38,623 nucleotides of DNA from Geobacillus icigianus (GTDB taxonomy: Bacteria > Bacillota > Bacilli > Bacillales > Anoxybacillaceae). Made by a program: the position numbers and the translations under genes. The notes below the pieces were generated by a model that ran no database searches, was not told the origin of the DNA, and was given only the letters and a program-made list of their open reading frames with translations. The DNA is taken from positions 1 to 38,623 of the forward strand of contig NZ_JPYA01000171.1 of NCBI RefSeq assembly GCF_000750005.1, given 5' to 3'. Shown piece after piece: positions 1 to 8,335 of the stretch (position 1 is its first letter; every line of letters starts with the position of its first letter).

Positions 1-141
1 TGTAAAACAAAATTTCAACTTATATATATTTGACCACACCATCCCATTCCATGAAGATGAACCATTCTCAATAAAGGAAATTTAAGTCTTGACAAAAGTG
101 CGTATAGCTCGCGGTCTGGATGATGATCGTCACGATCCTTG

Positions 142-1107
142 TCACTTCACATAAAAGCTCGCTCCATCCATCCACTCTATTTCGTCATAGCGTTTGAGGT
201 CGCGTACAAGCTGAAACAACGCCTCATCTTTTTTTTTCGCTTCGATCATGCAGTCAAGCTGCCGGACGGTGCCTTTGATTTCCCTCAAAAAGCGGATGAA
301 CATCTCAGCATCGACAAAATCGTGATGGGCGCGGAACTGTCTGTCGCTCTTTGGGCTTGAGAGATGCATTTTCATCGGCAGCGGCGAGTGGCGCCATGTC
401 GCCACGATCCGTTCCCAGTCTGGCCGCCAGTCTTCTTCGTTGTGATTGGCGAGATGGTGATGCAAATCAAAAACGAGCGGCACGCCGAGTTTTTCGCATG
501 CATAGAGAGCATCGCGCAGCGTAAACACCGTATCATCATTTTCAAACATGATCATCCGCTGTAACGAGATGGGGATGTACGCCCAATTATGGATCAGCTG
601 CTCCAACGCCTTTTCTTTGTCGCCATACCCACCGCCAAGATGGAGCACGCAGCGGTGTTCTGCGTCAATCCCCATCCCGCGCAACAGTTCTCGATGCAGA
701 TGCAGCGTGCGCAATGAAGTGCGAAACACATCGGCATCAGGGGAATTGAGCACAACAAAATGCTCGGGGTGGAAATCAAGCCGCATCGGATACTCACGCA
801 AAAACAGCGCGATCGATCGCAACGCTTCACGGATCGGAGCGAGATAATCCCACCCGTCTAGCTCTGGATGATTGGCAAGCGGAATAAGCCGCGAGCTGAG
901 GCGGAAAAAGCGGATGTCATGCGCCTTGTTATGTTTGAGCAAGCGAAGGCAGTTTTCGACATTGGAGATGGCGATCCGCTCAAGCTTGCGAATCGCTGCC
1001 TCGCGATCGCGAATGGCGCGAAACTGCGCCGCGGTCATCGTTTGAGAGGGAGAGCAATGAGGGACATGCACGCTCATAGCGGCATAGCCGAGCCGGACAA
1101 CAGTCAT
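142..1107 (-). CDS. uvsE: UV damage endonuclease UvsE
   Basis: This is a 321-residue protein of the UVDE family (TIM-barrel, AP-endonuclease-IV-like fold). The family nicks DNA 5' to UV photoproducts and starts an alternative excision repair pathway in the cytoplasm. Metal-site motifs expected of the fold are visible: HPEH at 113-116, HLGGGYGDK at 156-164, ENDD at 189-192 and DLHHH at 214-218. The N-terminal VRLGYAAMS is also typical. Length fits bacterial UvsE (about 300-320). The ATG is preceded by GGAGGAA at good spacing. The gene stands alone, with a plausible promoter upstream. Family assignment is by remembered motifs, and I am confident of it. UvsE is often associated with spore-formers, which fits the host. 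Confidence 0.93.
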   Translation of the reverse strand: MTVVRLGYAAMSVHVPHCSPSQTMTAAQFRAIRDREAAIRKLERIAISNVENCLRLLKHNKAHDIRFFRLSSRLIPLANHPELDGWDYLAPIREALRSIALFLREYPMRLDFHPEHFVVLNSPDADVFRTSLRTLHLHRELLRGMGIDAEHRCVLHLGGGYGDKEKALEQLIHNWAYIPISLQRMIMFENDDTVFTLRDALYACEKLGVPLVFDLHHHLANHNEEDWRPDWERIVATWRHSPLPMKMHLSSPKSDRQFRAHHDFVDAEMFIRFLREIKGTVRQLDCMIEAKKKDEALFQLVRDLKRYDEIEWMDGASFYVK

Positions 1108-1147
1108 AACAATATTCCTCCGTTCTATCCATCGATTGCCGCTGGTT

Positions 1148-1177
1148 AGTATACCCGACCTGACCGCTGTTTATGAA
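1148..1177 (-). promoter_or_regulatory. Possible sigma-A promoter for uvsE
   Basis: On the minus strand TTCATA (1177-1172), an 18-bp spacer and TATACT (1153-1148) precede uvsE by about 40 nt. The -10 is good and the -35 weak. No LexA-type box was seen nearby. Confidence 0.4.
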
Positions 1178-1505
1178 CGCCCCTTTTTTTCAAGAGTCGA
1201 CACAATGACACATGAGCAAGGGCAATCGTACAAGCTATTCTAAGCCCAATTCAATAAGATAAATCAAACCATACAAAAGCGATGAGAGCGCATTGAATAT
1301 TGAAGAAAAGCACATCATGATTAAGAAGGTGTCTGTCAATCCTCTTCTCCCGAAGATCCGCCTATCATCTTCTCTTCCAATTGGTTATTATCCCATTTAC
1401 AGGAAATTGGTCGAAAAATAGTTATTCATCCGAATCATTTTTCTATAAATGATCATTTAATACATTAGTACCAAATATAAACTATTGGGAAAGGATGATA
1501 GATGA
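1178..1505. other. Intergenic stretch between uvsE and the 160-aa gene
   Basis: About 330 bp of AT-rich sequence with no convincing gene. Near the downstream gene there is TATAAACTA (one mismatch from the sigma-K -10 CATANNNTA), but no AC at the expected -35 distance, so I do not call a promoter. GGGAAAGG at 1488-1494 is the ribosome site for the next gene. Confidence 0.5.
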
Positions 1506-1988
1506 ATGGTTTGTGTGTGCAATGGTGGGTTATTCCCGCAGTTGTTTTTTACGCAGTCCTCAACGGATCTGCCCGTTACCATCCCCTTAACAGGAACAGC
1601 CGTCACAGAAGTGCTTCGTTTGCAGCCCATTACGACCCTCAGCGGTGATCGTGTCAAACTTGATTCGATGGTTGAATTGGAATTGGCCGTATTAGCTATC
1701 ATCGCAGGCGTAACCTTGACAGGCATCACCTATCGCTTAGAACGTTCAACGAACGGGGGAGCCTTTACGCCTATTGCATCGCTTGATGTCGAATCTCTGC
1801 TTCCTGTATTAACAGCTGCCGCCAACACGACGCTGTTCCCGAACTTGACATGGGTTGATACACCAGGCGTGGGCACGCATGTGTATCGTATTGTTATTGA
1901 AACAAACGGTGCAATTCTATCGACTTTGTTAAGCAGCATCACAGCTGAAACTCGCGCCTTGAATGCTCTTGTTGTCAGAAACGCATAA
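1506..1988 (+). CDS. Unrecognised all-beta-looking protein, candidate spore-surface protein
   Basis: I do not recognise this 160-residue protein. It opens with a short Cys-containing stretch (MVCVCNGG) and then alternates Thr/Val/Leu-rich strands with small loops (for example PVTIPLTGTAV and VGTHVYRIVIETNGA). That resembles trimeric jelly-roll or fibre-type spore and exosporium surface proteins, but no family signature can be named. There is no signal peptide or clear membrane helix. ATGs at 1495 and 1502 lie in other frames that do not give this protein; 1506 is in frame, 11 nt after GGGAAAGG. A hairpin terminator follows at once. It is the first gene of an AT-richer block that includes a sigma-K-linked Cys-rich gene, which is why I infer a spore role. 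Function is unproven. Confidence 0.7.
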   Translation: MVCVCNGGLFPQLFFTQSSTDLPVTIPLTGTAVTEVLRLQPITTLSGDRVKLDSMVELELAVLAIIAGVTLTGITYRLERSTNGGAFTPIASLDVESLLPVLTAAANTTLFPNLTWVDTPGVGTHVYRIVIETNGAILSTLLSSITAETRALNALVVRNA

Positions 1989-1998
1989 CGAATTAAAA

Positions 1999-2124
1999 AG
2001 GAGGGTGTCCCAAAAGGACCGGGACGCCCTCTTTCGTCATATATACGTACTGACTGCTTCTGCCGCACTATATGTTGTGCCTATCTTGAAAGAAGGCGAC
2101 CTTTTGGGTCAGCCCCTTGATTTT
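1999..2124 (+). repeat. MITE-like element copy 1, also serving as terminator
   Basis: The left end forms a hairpin (arms 2001-2011 and 2021-2031, GAGGGTGTCCC against GGGACGCCCTC) that can terminate the upstream gene. Left-end CCCAAAAGGAC is matched in inverse by CGACCTTTTGGG near 2097-2109, so the whole unit has imperfect terminal inverted repeats. The interior (ATATACGTACTG, then ACTATATGTTGTG) recurs near 26.3 kb and, in part, near 35.2-35.4 kb. It encodes nothing recognisable. Confidence 0.65.
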
Positions 2125-2204
2125 GCTTTATTGCTCCGAACAATTTATGGAACACGAATCAATCAAGGCAGCAAAATCGGCCCTGCCGTGTAAGATGGAT
2201 CAAG

Positions 2205-2780
2205 TCAAAGATGAATGATAATATGATTCAATGATCGAACCCCTTGGGGAAACTGTTGGCAGAAGAAGAATCCTTCCATTTTGTAGGTCATTGGTTCTTC
2301 CCCCATTTCGAGTTGGAATTGGAAATTAGAAAATGAAAGGCTTTGCCCTGGTTCAATTCGTGATGCTCGAGCCGGCTTTAACCAAAACTCCCCTTTCTCT
2401 TCCACCATTTGCTCCGCCTGTTCACTCATATAGTTCCACGATTCCATTACTAACGGATTAATACGTTGGTCATGCTGAATCCCTTCCCCTAATTTTGCTG
2501 ACAAAGCGATGCGTTCCTTGGGGGTGACCCGTAAGCAGATGAAAGGATGGTCCAACGGGTTCGAACCCATATTGCGAATGATGAAGTTCGCCGCGACCGT
2601 CCCTTTATGTCCCTTTGCTTTCGGAAGCAATAATGAATAGGTGAAATAACAAATGGCTTGAATTCCATCATGCTTGTTCTGTTGAGGCAAATTTTTCATC
2701 TCTTTTAACGTTTGTTTGACAAGATGGAGCTCCTTCTCGATGGCCTGGATTTTACTTTCCATTTCCGCTAGACTGCTCAT
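2205..2780 (-). CDS. Unrecognised protein with N-terminal coiled coil
   Basis: I do not recognise this 191-residue protein. Residues 1-35 form a short heptad coiled coil (ESKIQAIEKELHLVKQTLKE). The rest looks like a beta-rich globular domain with conserved-looking NFIIRNMGSNPLDHPFICLR (85-104) and a C-terminal FFFCQQFPQGVRS. There is no signal peptide or membrane span. The ATG is preceded by AAAGGGGGAATAAG, a workable ribosome site. It lies head-to-tail downstream of the Cys-rich gene but is separated from it by a strong terminator, so it probably has its own promoter. By location it may belong to the same spore-surface block. No function is proposed beyond that. Confidence 0.7.
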   Translation of the reverse strand: MSSLAEMESKIQAIEKELHLVKQTLKEMKNLPQQNKHDGIQAICYFTYSLLLPKAKGHKGTVAANFIIRNMGSNPLDHPFICLRVTPKERIALSAKLGEGIQHDQRINPLVMESWNYMSEQAEQMVEEKGEFWLKPARASRIEPGQSLSFSNFQFQLEMGEEPMTYKMEGFFFCQQFPQGVRSLNHIIIHL

Positions 2781-2897
2781 CTTATTCCCCCTTTTCCATC
2801 AATATGTACACTGCCTATTCTCATGCCTAAATGGAGAGCAAAAATGGATCATGGAACTTTTTGTGTGTAACGATTCTTTTACTAATGTTATATGTAT

Positions 2898-2926
2898 AAA
2901 AAAAGAGGAGTGATCTCCTCTTTTTT
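2898..2926 (-). terminator. Rho-independent terminator of the Cys-rich gene
   Basis: AAAAAAGAGGAG, loop TGAT, CTCCTCTTTTTT: a near-perfect stem. It works on either strand by sequence, but on the minus strand it lies just after the stop of the gene ending at 2950. Confidence 0.85.
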
Positions 2927-2949
2927 GTGGGACAAAAGAAACCATCTGT

Positions 2950-3588
2950 TTACATCATCGTTGGAAAGACAGCTGGGCATTGCGGCGGGAAGACATCCAC
3001 AGGACATTCTTCTTCGCAGATGATTTCCGGGCGAGGCTGGCAGAATCTTGCGGCGACTTCTAAAATGACTTCAAAGGTCACTACAATGCTTTGGCAAATT
3101 CTTACTGAAATAGTGGCTGTGATGGTATCTCCATTTTGGGTAAAGGCACCGACACGGCAAATATTAAATGTATTTTGCGTAGCATTGCAACACACCGTTG
3201 TGCCTTCTGGAGCACAAAGAATTACTTCTTCGCTGGTCGTGATCAATGCCGGGTTGCTTAACACCGTGACTTGAGTGCCAACTGCATTGGTTCCCACCAC
3301 TTCTAAAACAACTTGAATGGTTTTGCTTAATGTAACCACCTGCAATGTGACCGGTTGATCCCCCACCACGCACTCAATATCGCGTCGTGGAGCATCTTCT
3401 GTACATTCTAAGAGGGTTAAGGAACAGTTCACCTGAGAGACAGTAATACCAGTCAGCGAACCAGCTGGGAAAGTAAAGGTAATATCTTGAGTGAGTTGCA
3501 CGACGTGTGTCGTCCAGTCGTATACCTTACAAACTTGGATACATTCGCGATCAAATTGTTGAGCAAATTGCTCTAAATTAATGGGCAT
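2950..3588 (-). CDS. Cys-rich protein under a sigma-K-type promoter, candidate spore coat/exosporium component
   Basis: A 212-residue protein starting at MPINLEQFAQQF. This ATG follows AAAGGAAGG by 9 nt, whereas an upstream in-frame ATG lies inside that ribosome site. About 16 cysteines are spread along the chain, including CIQVCK, NCSLTLLEC, VCCNATQNTFNIC and a Cys/Pro-rich tail (CQPRPEIICEEECP, then PPQCPAV). The body is Val/Thr-rich and beta-like. There is no signal peptide. Disulfide-rich, secretion-independent proteins of this type are common in spore coat and exosporium layers. The promoter matches the mother-cell sigma-K consensus exactly. I cannot name a family. It could be a structural subunit or an appendage-type protein; the spore assignment is inference from promoter and composition. 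Confidence 0.72.
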   Translation of the reverse strand: MPINLEQFAQQFDRECIQVCKVYDWTTHVVQLTQDITFTFPAGSLTGITVSQVNCSLTLLECTEDAPRRDIECVVGDQPVTLQVVTLSKTIQVVLEVVGTNAVGTQVTVLSNPALITTSEEVILCAPEGTTVCCNATQNTFNICRVGAFTQNGDTITATISVRICQSIVVTFEVILEVAARFCQPRPEIICEEECPVDVFPPQCPAVFPTMM

Positions 3589-3628
3589 ACACAATAACCT
3601 TCCTTTCATTCATTTTTTCAGGCTACTC

Positions 3629-3655
3629 TATAGTATGTTTCTAAATAAATATCGT
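3629..3655 (-). promoter_or_regulatory. Sigma-K-type promoter
   Basis: On the minus strand: AC (3655-3654), 16-nt spacer, CATACTATA (3637-3629). This fits the known Bacillus sigma-K pattern AC-N16-CATANNNTA at every fixed position. It lies about 40 nt upstream of the start of the Cys-rich gene. Confidence 0.65.
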
Positions 3656-3786
3656 TATGGTATTATAGCCCATTTATTGAATTGTAACCCAAAAATGAAA
3701 TGTGTCATCATTAGAGCTGTTTTGCATATAATTGATTAAGGAACAGGCGTTTTTCCCAAAAAATAGAAGGGGAAAGGGGTGAAGGG

Positions 3787-5643
3787 ATGGGCAGAGAGGA
3801 TAAAACCGTTCAATTAGAACAAAAAATCATCCACCTAAAATCTGAACTCAGAAAATACAAAGCCCTGCTCGCTTCACTAGGATCGAATCAACAACTCGAC
3901 CGCCTGAACGAACAAATCAACCAACTCATAATGGAAAATAACCAGCTGAACGAGAAATGCCAGTATTATCAGGATGCACTATCCATGCAAAACGCCGAGA
4001 TCGAACGACTCTCAACCGCGTTAGAAAGACTGGAGCAAGAAAACCGCTCATTGCGCGATGAAGTGGGACAATTAAGAGAAGAGAAGGCGCACTTGCACAA
4101 CCAGGCTCAAGCTTATGAACAAAAAATGGAATCTTTAATGGCAGAGGCAGAAGTGTTGAGACAAAAACAAGCCGAATGGGAAAAGGAAAAAACCAGCATG
4201 GAGGAACAACAGCGGTCGCTTGAACATGAACTCTCTGCCCAACGCTCATGGGTAGAGGAATGTCTTTCGTTCCAATCCACCTTACAATCATTTACATCTT
4301 GCATAGAAAGGATCGAGACGATGGAAACAGATTACGGTTTTTTGAAAGAACACAACGATAAAATTGGGCGAGACGTTGAAGAACTAAAAAAAGCCTGGTT
4401 CACGCAAAAACGGGAAACAGATGAACTAAAAGAGGAAGTGCGCACATTAATCAAGAAACTGCAAAGCATCGAGGAAAAGTTGTCTGAACTGGCGCGAGAG
4501 AAGCAAAAAGACCTTCTGGTGTTACAAAAACATATTTTAAATCAAGAAGTTGAACTGGAATCCATTCTAGAAAAGACCTCCCGCTTCTCAAGGGAAATCG
4601 ACCACCTATCCAAACAAATTTCCGATCTTACAGAACAATGGAGCCTGAATATCAAAGAGTCTTCGGACAAAGAAATGGATGAATTAAAGGCTTTGTTATC
4701 GCAAGCGGTGCACTTGCTTATGTCTCAACATGAAGCACCCTGTGATGAGAAACCAATGAAAACGTCTGACTCTCAGAAACAGACAGACGTTAGAAAGAAT
4801 GCAGACAATTCTATGTCAACAGCCAACAGTTTTTTAAAATTGCAGCAATTCATTGATGAAACGAAACAACAAATCGTTGTCTCACCTACAAAAAAGAAAG
4901 AGCATCATTTACTCCATCCGCCAACAGCCCATCTATCCCCTCAGAAATCGAGTCAGATCAAACGGGTGCGCATTGAATCCCATCCTTCTCATCACCATCG
5001 CCAGCCCTCTCGGCAGAAACCGTCGGAAGAGGATGATGACAAGCCTTCCAATCCAGCCATCTTAGCAGCATCATCCATCGATACACTTCATGAGTATTTG
5101 GCCCGTTACTTTTTCATCGATGATCAGAATGGGACCGAGTCTGTCCGGGAACTTAACGATGTAATGATCCAAGAGAAGGCTTCATCGGAATGGGAAGAAG
5201 GGCGGCCGGATGACTGGAAACCCGCCAGCGTCAGACTCCGAATCAATAATGAAGAAAACGAAAACCAAGCAGAAAAAAACATTGCAACTATCCAGACACA
5301 ACCGGAAGCGAGACAGGCACACCATCAAGAAGTCGAATCACAGGAAGGATTCAAAAACAACCAAAGTGAGTCCAACCTATGGCCAAATCAATCGGCCGAT
5401 CTTATTGCTCAACCGGAACCTAATCCCAATAGCGTGCATGCATCCGCTTTTTCAGCACAAGAGTCAGTTGAGCTCGCCCATCCAAGCGCCGATTCTCTTC
5501 TCCCAAGTGATCCTCTCCCTAACATCGAAGCGGCTCGACAGGAGAGTATCACTGACGAGAACGAACAGCTAAATGAAGAAGACAACAAAAGTAACAAATG
5601 GCGCTTTTTATCCTTGCTCAAAAAGGCTAAAATATTGCAATAG
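3787..5643 (+). CDS. Long coiled-coil protein with disordered C-terminal half
   Basis: I do not recognise this 618-residue protein. Residues about 5-310 are an almost unbroken heptad coiled coil rich in Glu, Lys, Gln and Leu (for example LERLEQENRSLRDEVGQL). Residues about 320-600 are hydrophilic and low in complexity (Ser, Gln, Asn, Glu, His, Pro), probably disordered. The chain ends in a basic patch, NKWRFLSLLKKAKIL, which could bind a membrane or a partner. There is no signal peptide or membrane span. ATG 3787 follows GGGGAAAGGGG. Upstream, CATATAAT (3728-3735) resembles a sigma-E -10, but the -35 is weak. Base composition is visibly lower in GC than the flanking core genes. A scaffold role in spore assembly is possible, but only as inference from the neighbours. 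Confidence 0.75.
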   Translation: MGREDKTVQLEQKIIHLKSELRKYKALLASLGSNQQLDRLNEQINQLIMENNQLNEKCQYYQDALSMQNAEIERLSTALERLEQENRSLRDEVGQLREEKAHLHNQAQAYEQKMESLMAEAEVLRQKQAEWEKEKTSMEEQQRSLEHELSAQRSWVEECLSFQSTLQSFTSCIERIETMETDYGFLKEHNDKIGRDVEELKKAWFTQKRETDELKEEVRTLIKKLQSIEEKLSELAREKQKDLLVLQKHILNQEVELESILEKTSRFSREIDHLSKQISDLTEQWSLNIKESSDKEMDELKALLSQAVHLLMSQHEAPCDEKPMKTSDSQKQTDVRKNADNSMSTANSFLKLQQFIDETKQQIVVSPTKKKEHHLLHPPTAHLSPQKSSQIKRVRIESHPSHHHRQPSRQKPSEEDDDKPSNPAILAASSIDTLHEYLARYFFIDDQNGTESVRELNDVMIQEKASSEWEEGRPDDWKPASVRLRINNEENENQAEKNIATIQTQPEARQAHHQEVESQEGFKNNQSESNLWPNQSADLIAQPEPNPNSVHASAFSAQESVELAHPSADSLLPSDPLPNIEAARQESITDENEQLNEEDNKSNKWRFLSLLKKAKILQ

Positions 5644-5649
5644 TTAAGA

Positions 5650-5681
5650 TGAGAGGCTGGGACACTCCCCGCCTCTTCAAC
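5650..5681 (+). terminator. Terminator hairpin of the coiled-coil gene
   Basis: GAGAGGCTGGGA, short loop, TCCCCGCCTCTTC, right after the stop codon at 5643. The T-tract is short. Confidence 0.6.
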
Positions 5682-5695
5682 TTTGCCGCAAAACA

Positions 5696-5821
5696 TCAAT
5701 CTTCTTTTTGTAAAAACCCCATGCCGGCGAGCGGTGATTTTCGTCCCCGGGTGGAGGGCAGATCGCGCTGCCCATGGAACTTTTCGATGATCCGGCGGCG
5801 GAATTCATGTTCTGTTGCCAT
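5696..5821 (-). pseudogene. Possible small gene fragment truncated by repeat copy A
   Basis: An ATG behind a very strong ribosome site (GGGGGAAGGAC) starts MATEHEFRRRIIEKFHG. The frame then runs straight into the repeat and codes for repeat-derived residues until a stop. The good ribosome site with a short amphipathic start suggests a real gene whose 3' part was replaced. The original product cannot be named, and the frame may instead be a chance ORF. Confidence 0.3.
5712..5779 (-). repeat. Dispersed repeat family B, copy A
   Basis: On the minus strand the core reads GATCTGCCCTCCACCCGGGG followed by ACGAAAATC, preceded by TTCCATGGG. The same core occurs near 22.65, 29.97 and 30.58 kb. It begins exactly where the small reading frame on this strand loses any protein-like character. 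Confidence 0.65.
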
Positions 5822-5996
5822 GTCCTTCCCCCTTTTTTTCTGTACCAGATCGTTTGTTCTCGAGAAACAGCCCCTTTTTCTACAAGCGGAAAGTCTTTTG
5901 GTGCCCAACGGGGTCGGTTTAGGAGGTTAGAATGTTCACAGTTTCCTCTGCCAGCCATGCAAAGGAAACACTATGCAGGACAGAATGCCTGAATAC

Positions 5997-6200
5997 CTAG
6001 CCGTGAAAGAACCCAACGAGCATGTACCCGGCCACTCCCCAGATTATGAGCGTGGAAATCCGGTTCATCCACCGCAGCCCTCCCCCGCTGCCATCAAGGC
6101 GGCCAAACAGCCCCTCAAAGCTAACCCGTGATATGAAAAATGCACGCTGCGGCAAAATGGGCCCAAACGCAAAAATGAACGCATGAAGAAAGGCCTTCAT
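5997..6200 (-). pseudogene. LysE/ArgO-family amino-acid exporter, internal deletion remnant
   Basis: The 67-residue frame joins the two ends of a LysE-type exporter (normally about 200 residues, six helices). MKAFLHAFIFAFGPILPQ matches the family's first helix, which normally continues into a GVQNVFVFNQG-like segment. GLFGRLDGSGGGLRWMNRIS plus the following hydrophobic helix matches the last helix and C-terminus. The middle, about two thirds of the protein, is missing. Its ATG overlaps the stop of the upstream ydbT-like gene (TAATG), so it was translationally coupled to that operon. Transport function must be lost. The family call is from recognition of both ends, not a search. Confidence 0.6.
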
Positions 6201-7654
6201 TACGTTTCGTTGCTCCTTTCCCCTTGCAGCCAGCGATAGATCGAAGTGGCATCTTCTTCATCCACATCCACGACACGGGAGTAAGTGCCGACCGGCATGA
6301 CGGAAGCCGAGATCGTCGCCAACTGTTTTTTTCGTTGCCACCATGTCGTTTCGATTTCCAACGATTGGACGTGGCGCTTGAACAAATGCACGGTCGTTCG
6401 CCGAAACCAGCCGCTGCGGAGAGACAGCTGCTTCGAGGAAAGCGCCCAGCCGGCGGCTCGGTAGCGCCGCGCCCCGATCCACGCGGCGAGCGGCAGCACA
6501 AGCAACAGGACCGCTCCCCACGGACGCTCCATATACGCGACCACTCCAACCGGAATCGTCAACCAATAAAGCGGGCGAAGCATGTACCGGCTTTTTGCCC
6601 GCCGAGGGAGCGGCGAAAGTGGCACATCGAGGCGATACTCGGGCAAACAAGCTTGAACAATCGGTACGACGCGATGCTTTTTGACCAGCGGACAGAGAAC
6701 GACTTCCCCTGCTGGTCCGCCATCAAGCGCCCCGCCGGCATGAATGATGGATACAGAGGCGTATCCGAAAAAACGTCGCAGCCAACTCTCATGAATGACG
6801 ACACCTTGGACGCGGTCAACAGGGACGGACACTGCTTTTCGTTCCAACCATCCGCGGGCAATCACAATGGTATCTTCTTGTTTCCGCACGACAAACGAAG
6901 CGTACCGAATCATATTTTGCACGATGGCTACCCCATAGGCGGCCAAGAGAATCGACAAGATCAATAAAGCAATATACCACCGTCCGTGTCCGTTCCATGT
7001 CGACTGAATATCACGGACAAGCGCCTCATAAGGAATAAAGTCGCTAAACTGCGACAAAAACGCACATAAAGCGGCGACCACGCCGAGCGCCCCACCGCTT
7101 GTCAATGAGGCGATCCAAATTTCTTTCATCGTTAACGTAAACAACGGGGACGGCGGGCGATGGGCGGCTGTTTCCGGCTCATTGACGTGTCCATTCCTGT
7201 TTTTCGCTCGTTCCACGCATTGTTGCAGAGCGCGAGCTTCTTTTCGGGCGATGGCGCGAAGAATGACCTCTGCTTCTCCCGGAACATTCCCCGGCGTTTC
7301 TACGTGTACTTGAACCACTCCAGCGATGCGCTGCCAGATTCCTTCCGTTATGGAAATTCCGTGAATGCGCTCCAACGGAATGGAACGTTTTTTGCGGACA
7401 AACACGCCTTCTTCAACGACCAAGCAACGGTCATCCCACTCATATGTAAAACGAACCCAAGAAAGAACGCCCATGACAAGCGTATAGATGAGGGCAGCCA
7501 ACGGCACAAGAATATCGTTCCATGAAAACCCATGGCGACTGCCGGCGGCCACAATGACAAGAAGAGGGGCGATCATATTTTTCAATTCTTTTCCCACCCC
7601 AGCCATAATGGCAATCGGATGGAGGCGGTGTTTTGCTTTACGCGTCATTGTCAT
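6200..7654 (-). CDS. ydbT: YdbT-like membrane protein with bacterial PH (bPH2) domains
   Basis: A 484-residue membrane protein with repeated bacterial pleckstrin-homology-like (bPH2, formerly DUF304) domains between hydrophobic helix pairs. The domain hallmark V(F/W)xRKxxSIPLERIHGISI is at about 84-104 and recurs as WLERKAVSVPVDRVQGVVI (about 268-286); a third weaker copy sits near 405-430. Length matches B. subtilis YdbT (about 490). Two in-frame starts exist (7654, 7648); AAGGTGG suits the second by spacing. It overlaps the end of ydbS by 17 nt and couples to the LysE remnant by TAATG. YdbS/YdbT pairs have been linked to self-protection against certain circular bacteriocins in bacilli. The exact role is unsettled. 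Confidence 0.88.
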   Translation of the reverse strand: MTMTRKAKHRLHPIAIMAGVGKELKNMIAPLLVIVAAGSRHGFSWNDILVPLAALIYTLVMGVLSWVRFTYEWDDRCLVVEEGVFVRKKRSIPLERIHGISITEGIWQRIAGVVQVHVETPGNVPGEAEVILRAIARKEARALQQCVERAKNRNGHVNEPETAAHRPPSPLFTLTMKEIWIASLTSGGALGVVAALCAFLSQFSDFIPYEALVRDIQSTWNGHGRWYIALLILSILLAAYGVAIVQNMIRYASFVVRKQEDTIVIARGWLERKAVSVPVDRVQGVVIHESWLRRFFGYASVSIIHAGGALDGGPAGEVVLCPLVKKHRVVPIVQACLPEYRLDVPLSPLPRRAKSRYMLRPLYWLTIPVGVVAYMERPWGAVLLLVLPLAAWIGARRYRAAGWALSSKQLSLRSGWFRRTTVHLFKRHVQSLEIETTWWQRKKQLATISASVMPVGTYSRVVDVDEEDATSIYRWLQGERSNET

Positions 7655-8120
7655 CCGCCACCTTCGCCCACTCGGCGATCAAACGGCAAAGCTGTTCGGC
7701 TTCGTCCGCCGGCAGCGCGGGAATCTCATGAGCAGCCGCGGCCGTAAACACAGCGATGGAAGCCAATCCATACCGCTTCAGGAGCGGGCCTTGTCGCACA
7801 TCGACATACTGAACGCGAGTCATCGGAATAAGCGTTCGCTTCGTCGACCAGACCCCGCGCTGGATGTCGATTTCTTCTTCGCGAATGGCGTAACGCCACC
7901 GGCGCTGGCGAAGCACAGGCACCCATCCCACCCCTAAGACCACTTCGATCAACCAGATGCCGGCTAACATCCCCAAACACCATTTCGGGGCATGAAAGCG
8001 CGCCAGTATCCAAGCCATTCCAACAATGACGGCGCCGGAAACCAATGCCCCCAACGCTCCGGTCCACCGCCACACGGTGATGGCTTTTTCCGAAATCGGT
8101 TTACCGCTGTTGCCAAGCAT
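7638..8120 (-). CDS. ydbS: YdbS-like membrane protein with one bPH2 domain
   Basis: A 160-residue partner of YdbT. Two adjacent hydrophobic helices (about 22-65) are followed by a bPH2 domain with EEEIDIQRGVWSTKRTLIPM (81-100) and VQYVDVRQGPLLKRYGLASI (103-122). Length equals that of B. subtilis YdbS (159). The ATG follows AAGGAGA. It is the first gene of the operon, and its tail overlaps the start of ydbT, which indicates coupled synthesis. It probably forms a membrane complex with YdbT. The family assignment is strong; the biochemical function is unknown beyond possible roles in envelope stress or bacteriocin tolerance. Confidence 0.88.
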   Translation of the reverse strand: MLGNSGKPISEKAITVWRWTGALGALVSGAVIVGMAWILARFHAPKWCLGMLAGIWLIEVVLGVGWVPVLRQRRWRYAIREEEIDIQRGVWSTKRTLIPMTRVQYVDVRQGPLLKRYGLASIAVFTAAAAHEIPALPADEAEQLCRLIAEWAKVADDNDA

Positions 8121-8208
8121 CTTACCAATCTCCTTTTCGCAAGTTCAAAGCCTGTTTCCAGTATAACAAAACATTTCCACATTGACGACGTGTTTTTTTC
8201 GCGAACCA

Positions 8209-8237
8209 TTGACAGAAAAACAAAACTATTATATTCT
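8209..8237 (+). promoter_or_regulatory. Sigma-A promoter of the amino-acid permease
   Basis: TTGACA (8209-8214), 17-bp spacer, TATTCT (8232-8237). It leaves a leader of about 90 nt before the ATG at 8336. No T-box or other riboswitch structure was recognised in the leader. Confidence 0.75.
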
Positions 8238-8335
8238 AAAACTATCTTTTTTACTTAACTGCATAAAAGCAAAAAAGCGTCAAAGTAAAAAATCGCATCA
8301 TAGAATGAGCTTTGTGTCAGAAAGGTTGTGTCTGT

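Noticed and set aside
8238..8335. T-box or riboswitch leader before the amino-acid permease
   Set aside because: The leader is under 100 nt and has no specifier-loop or T-box sequence that I can recognise.
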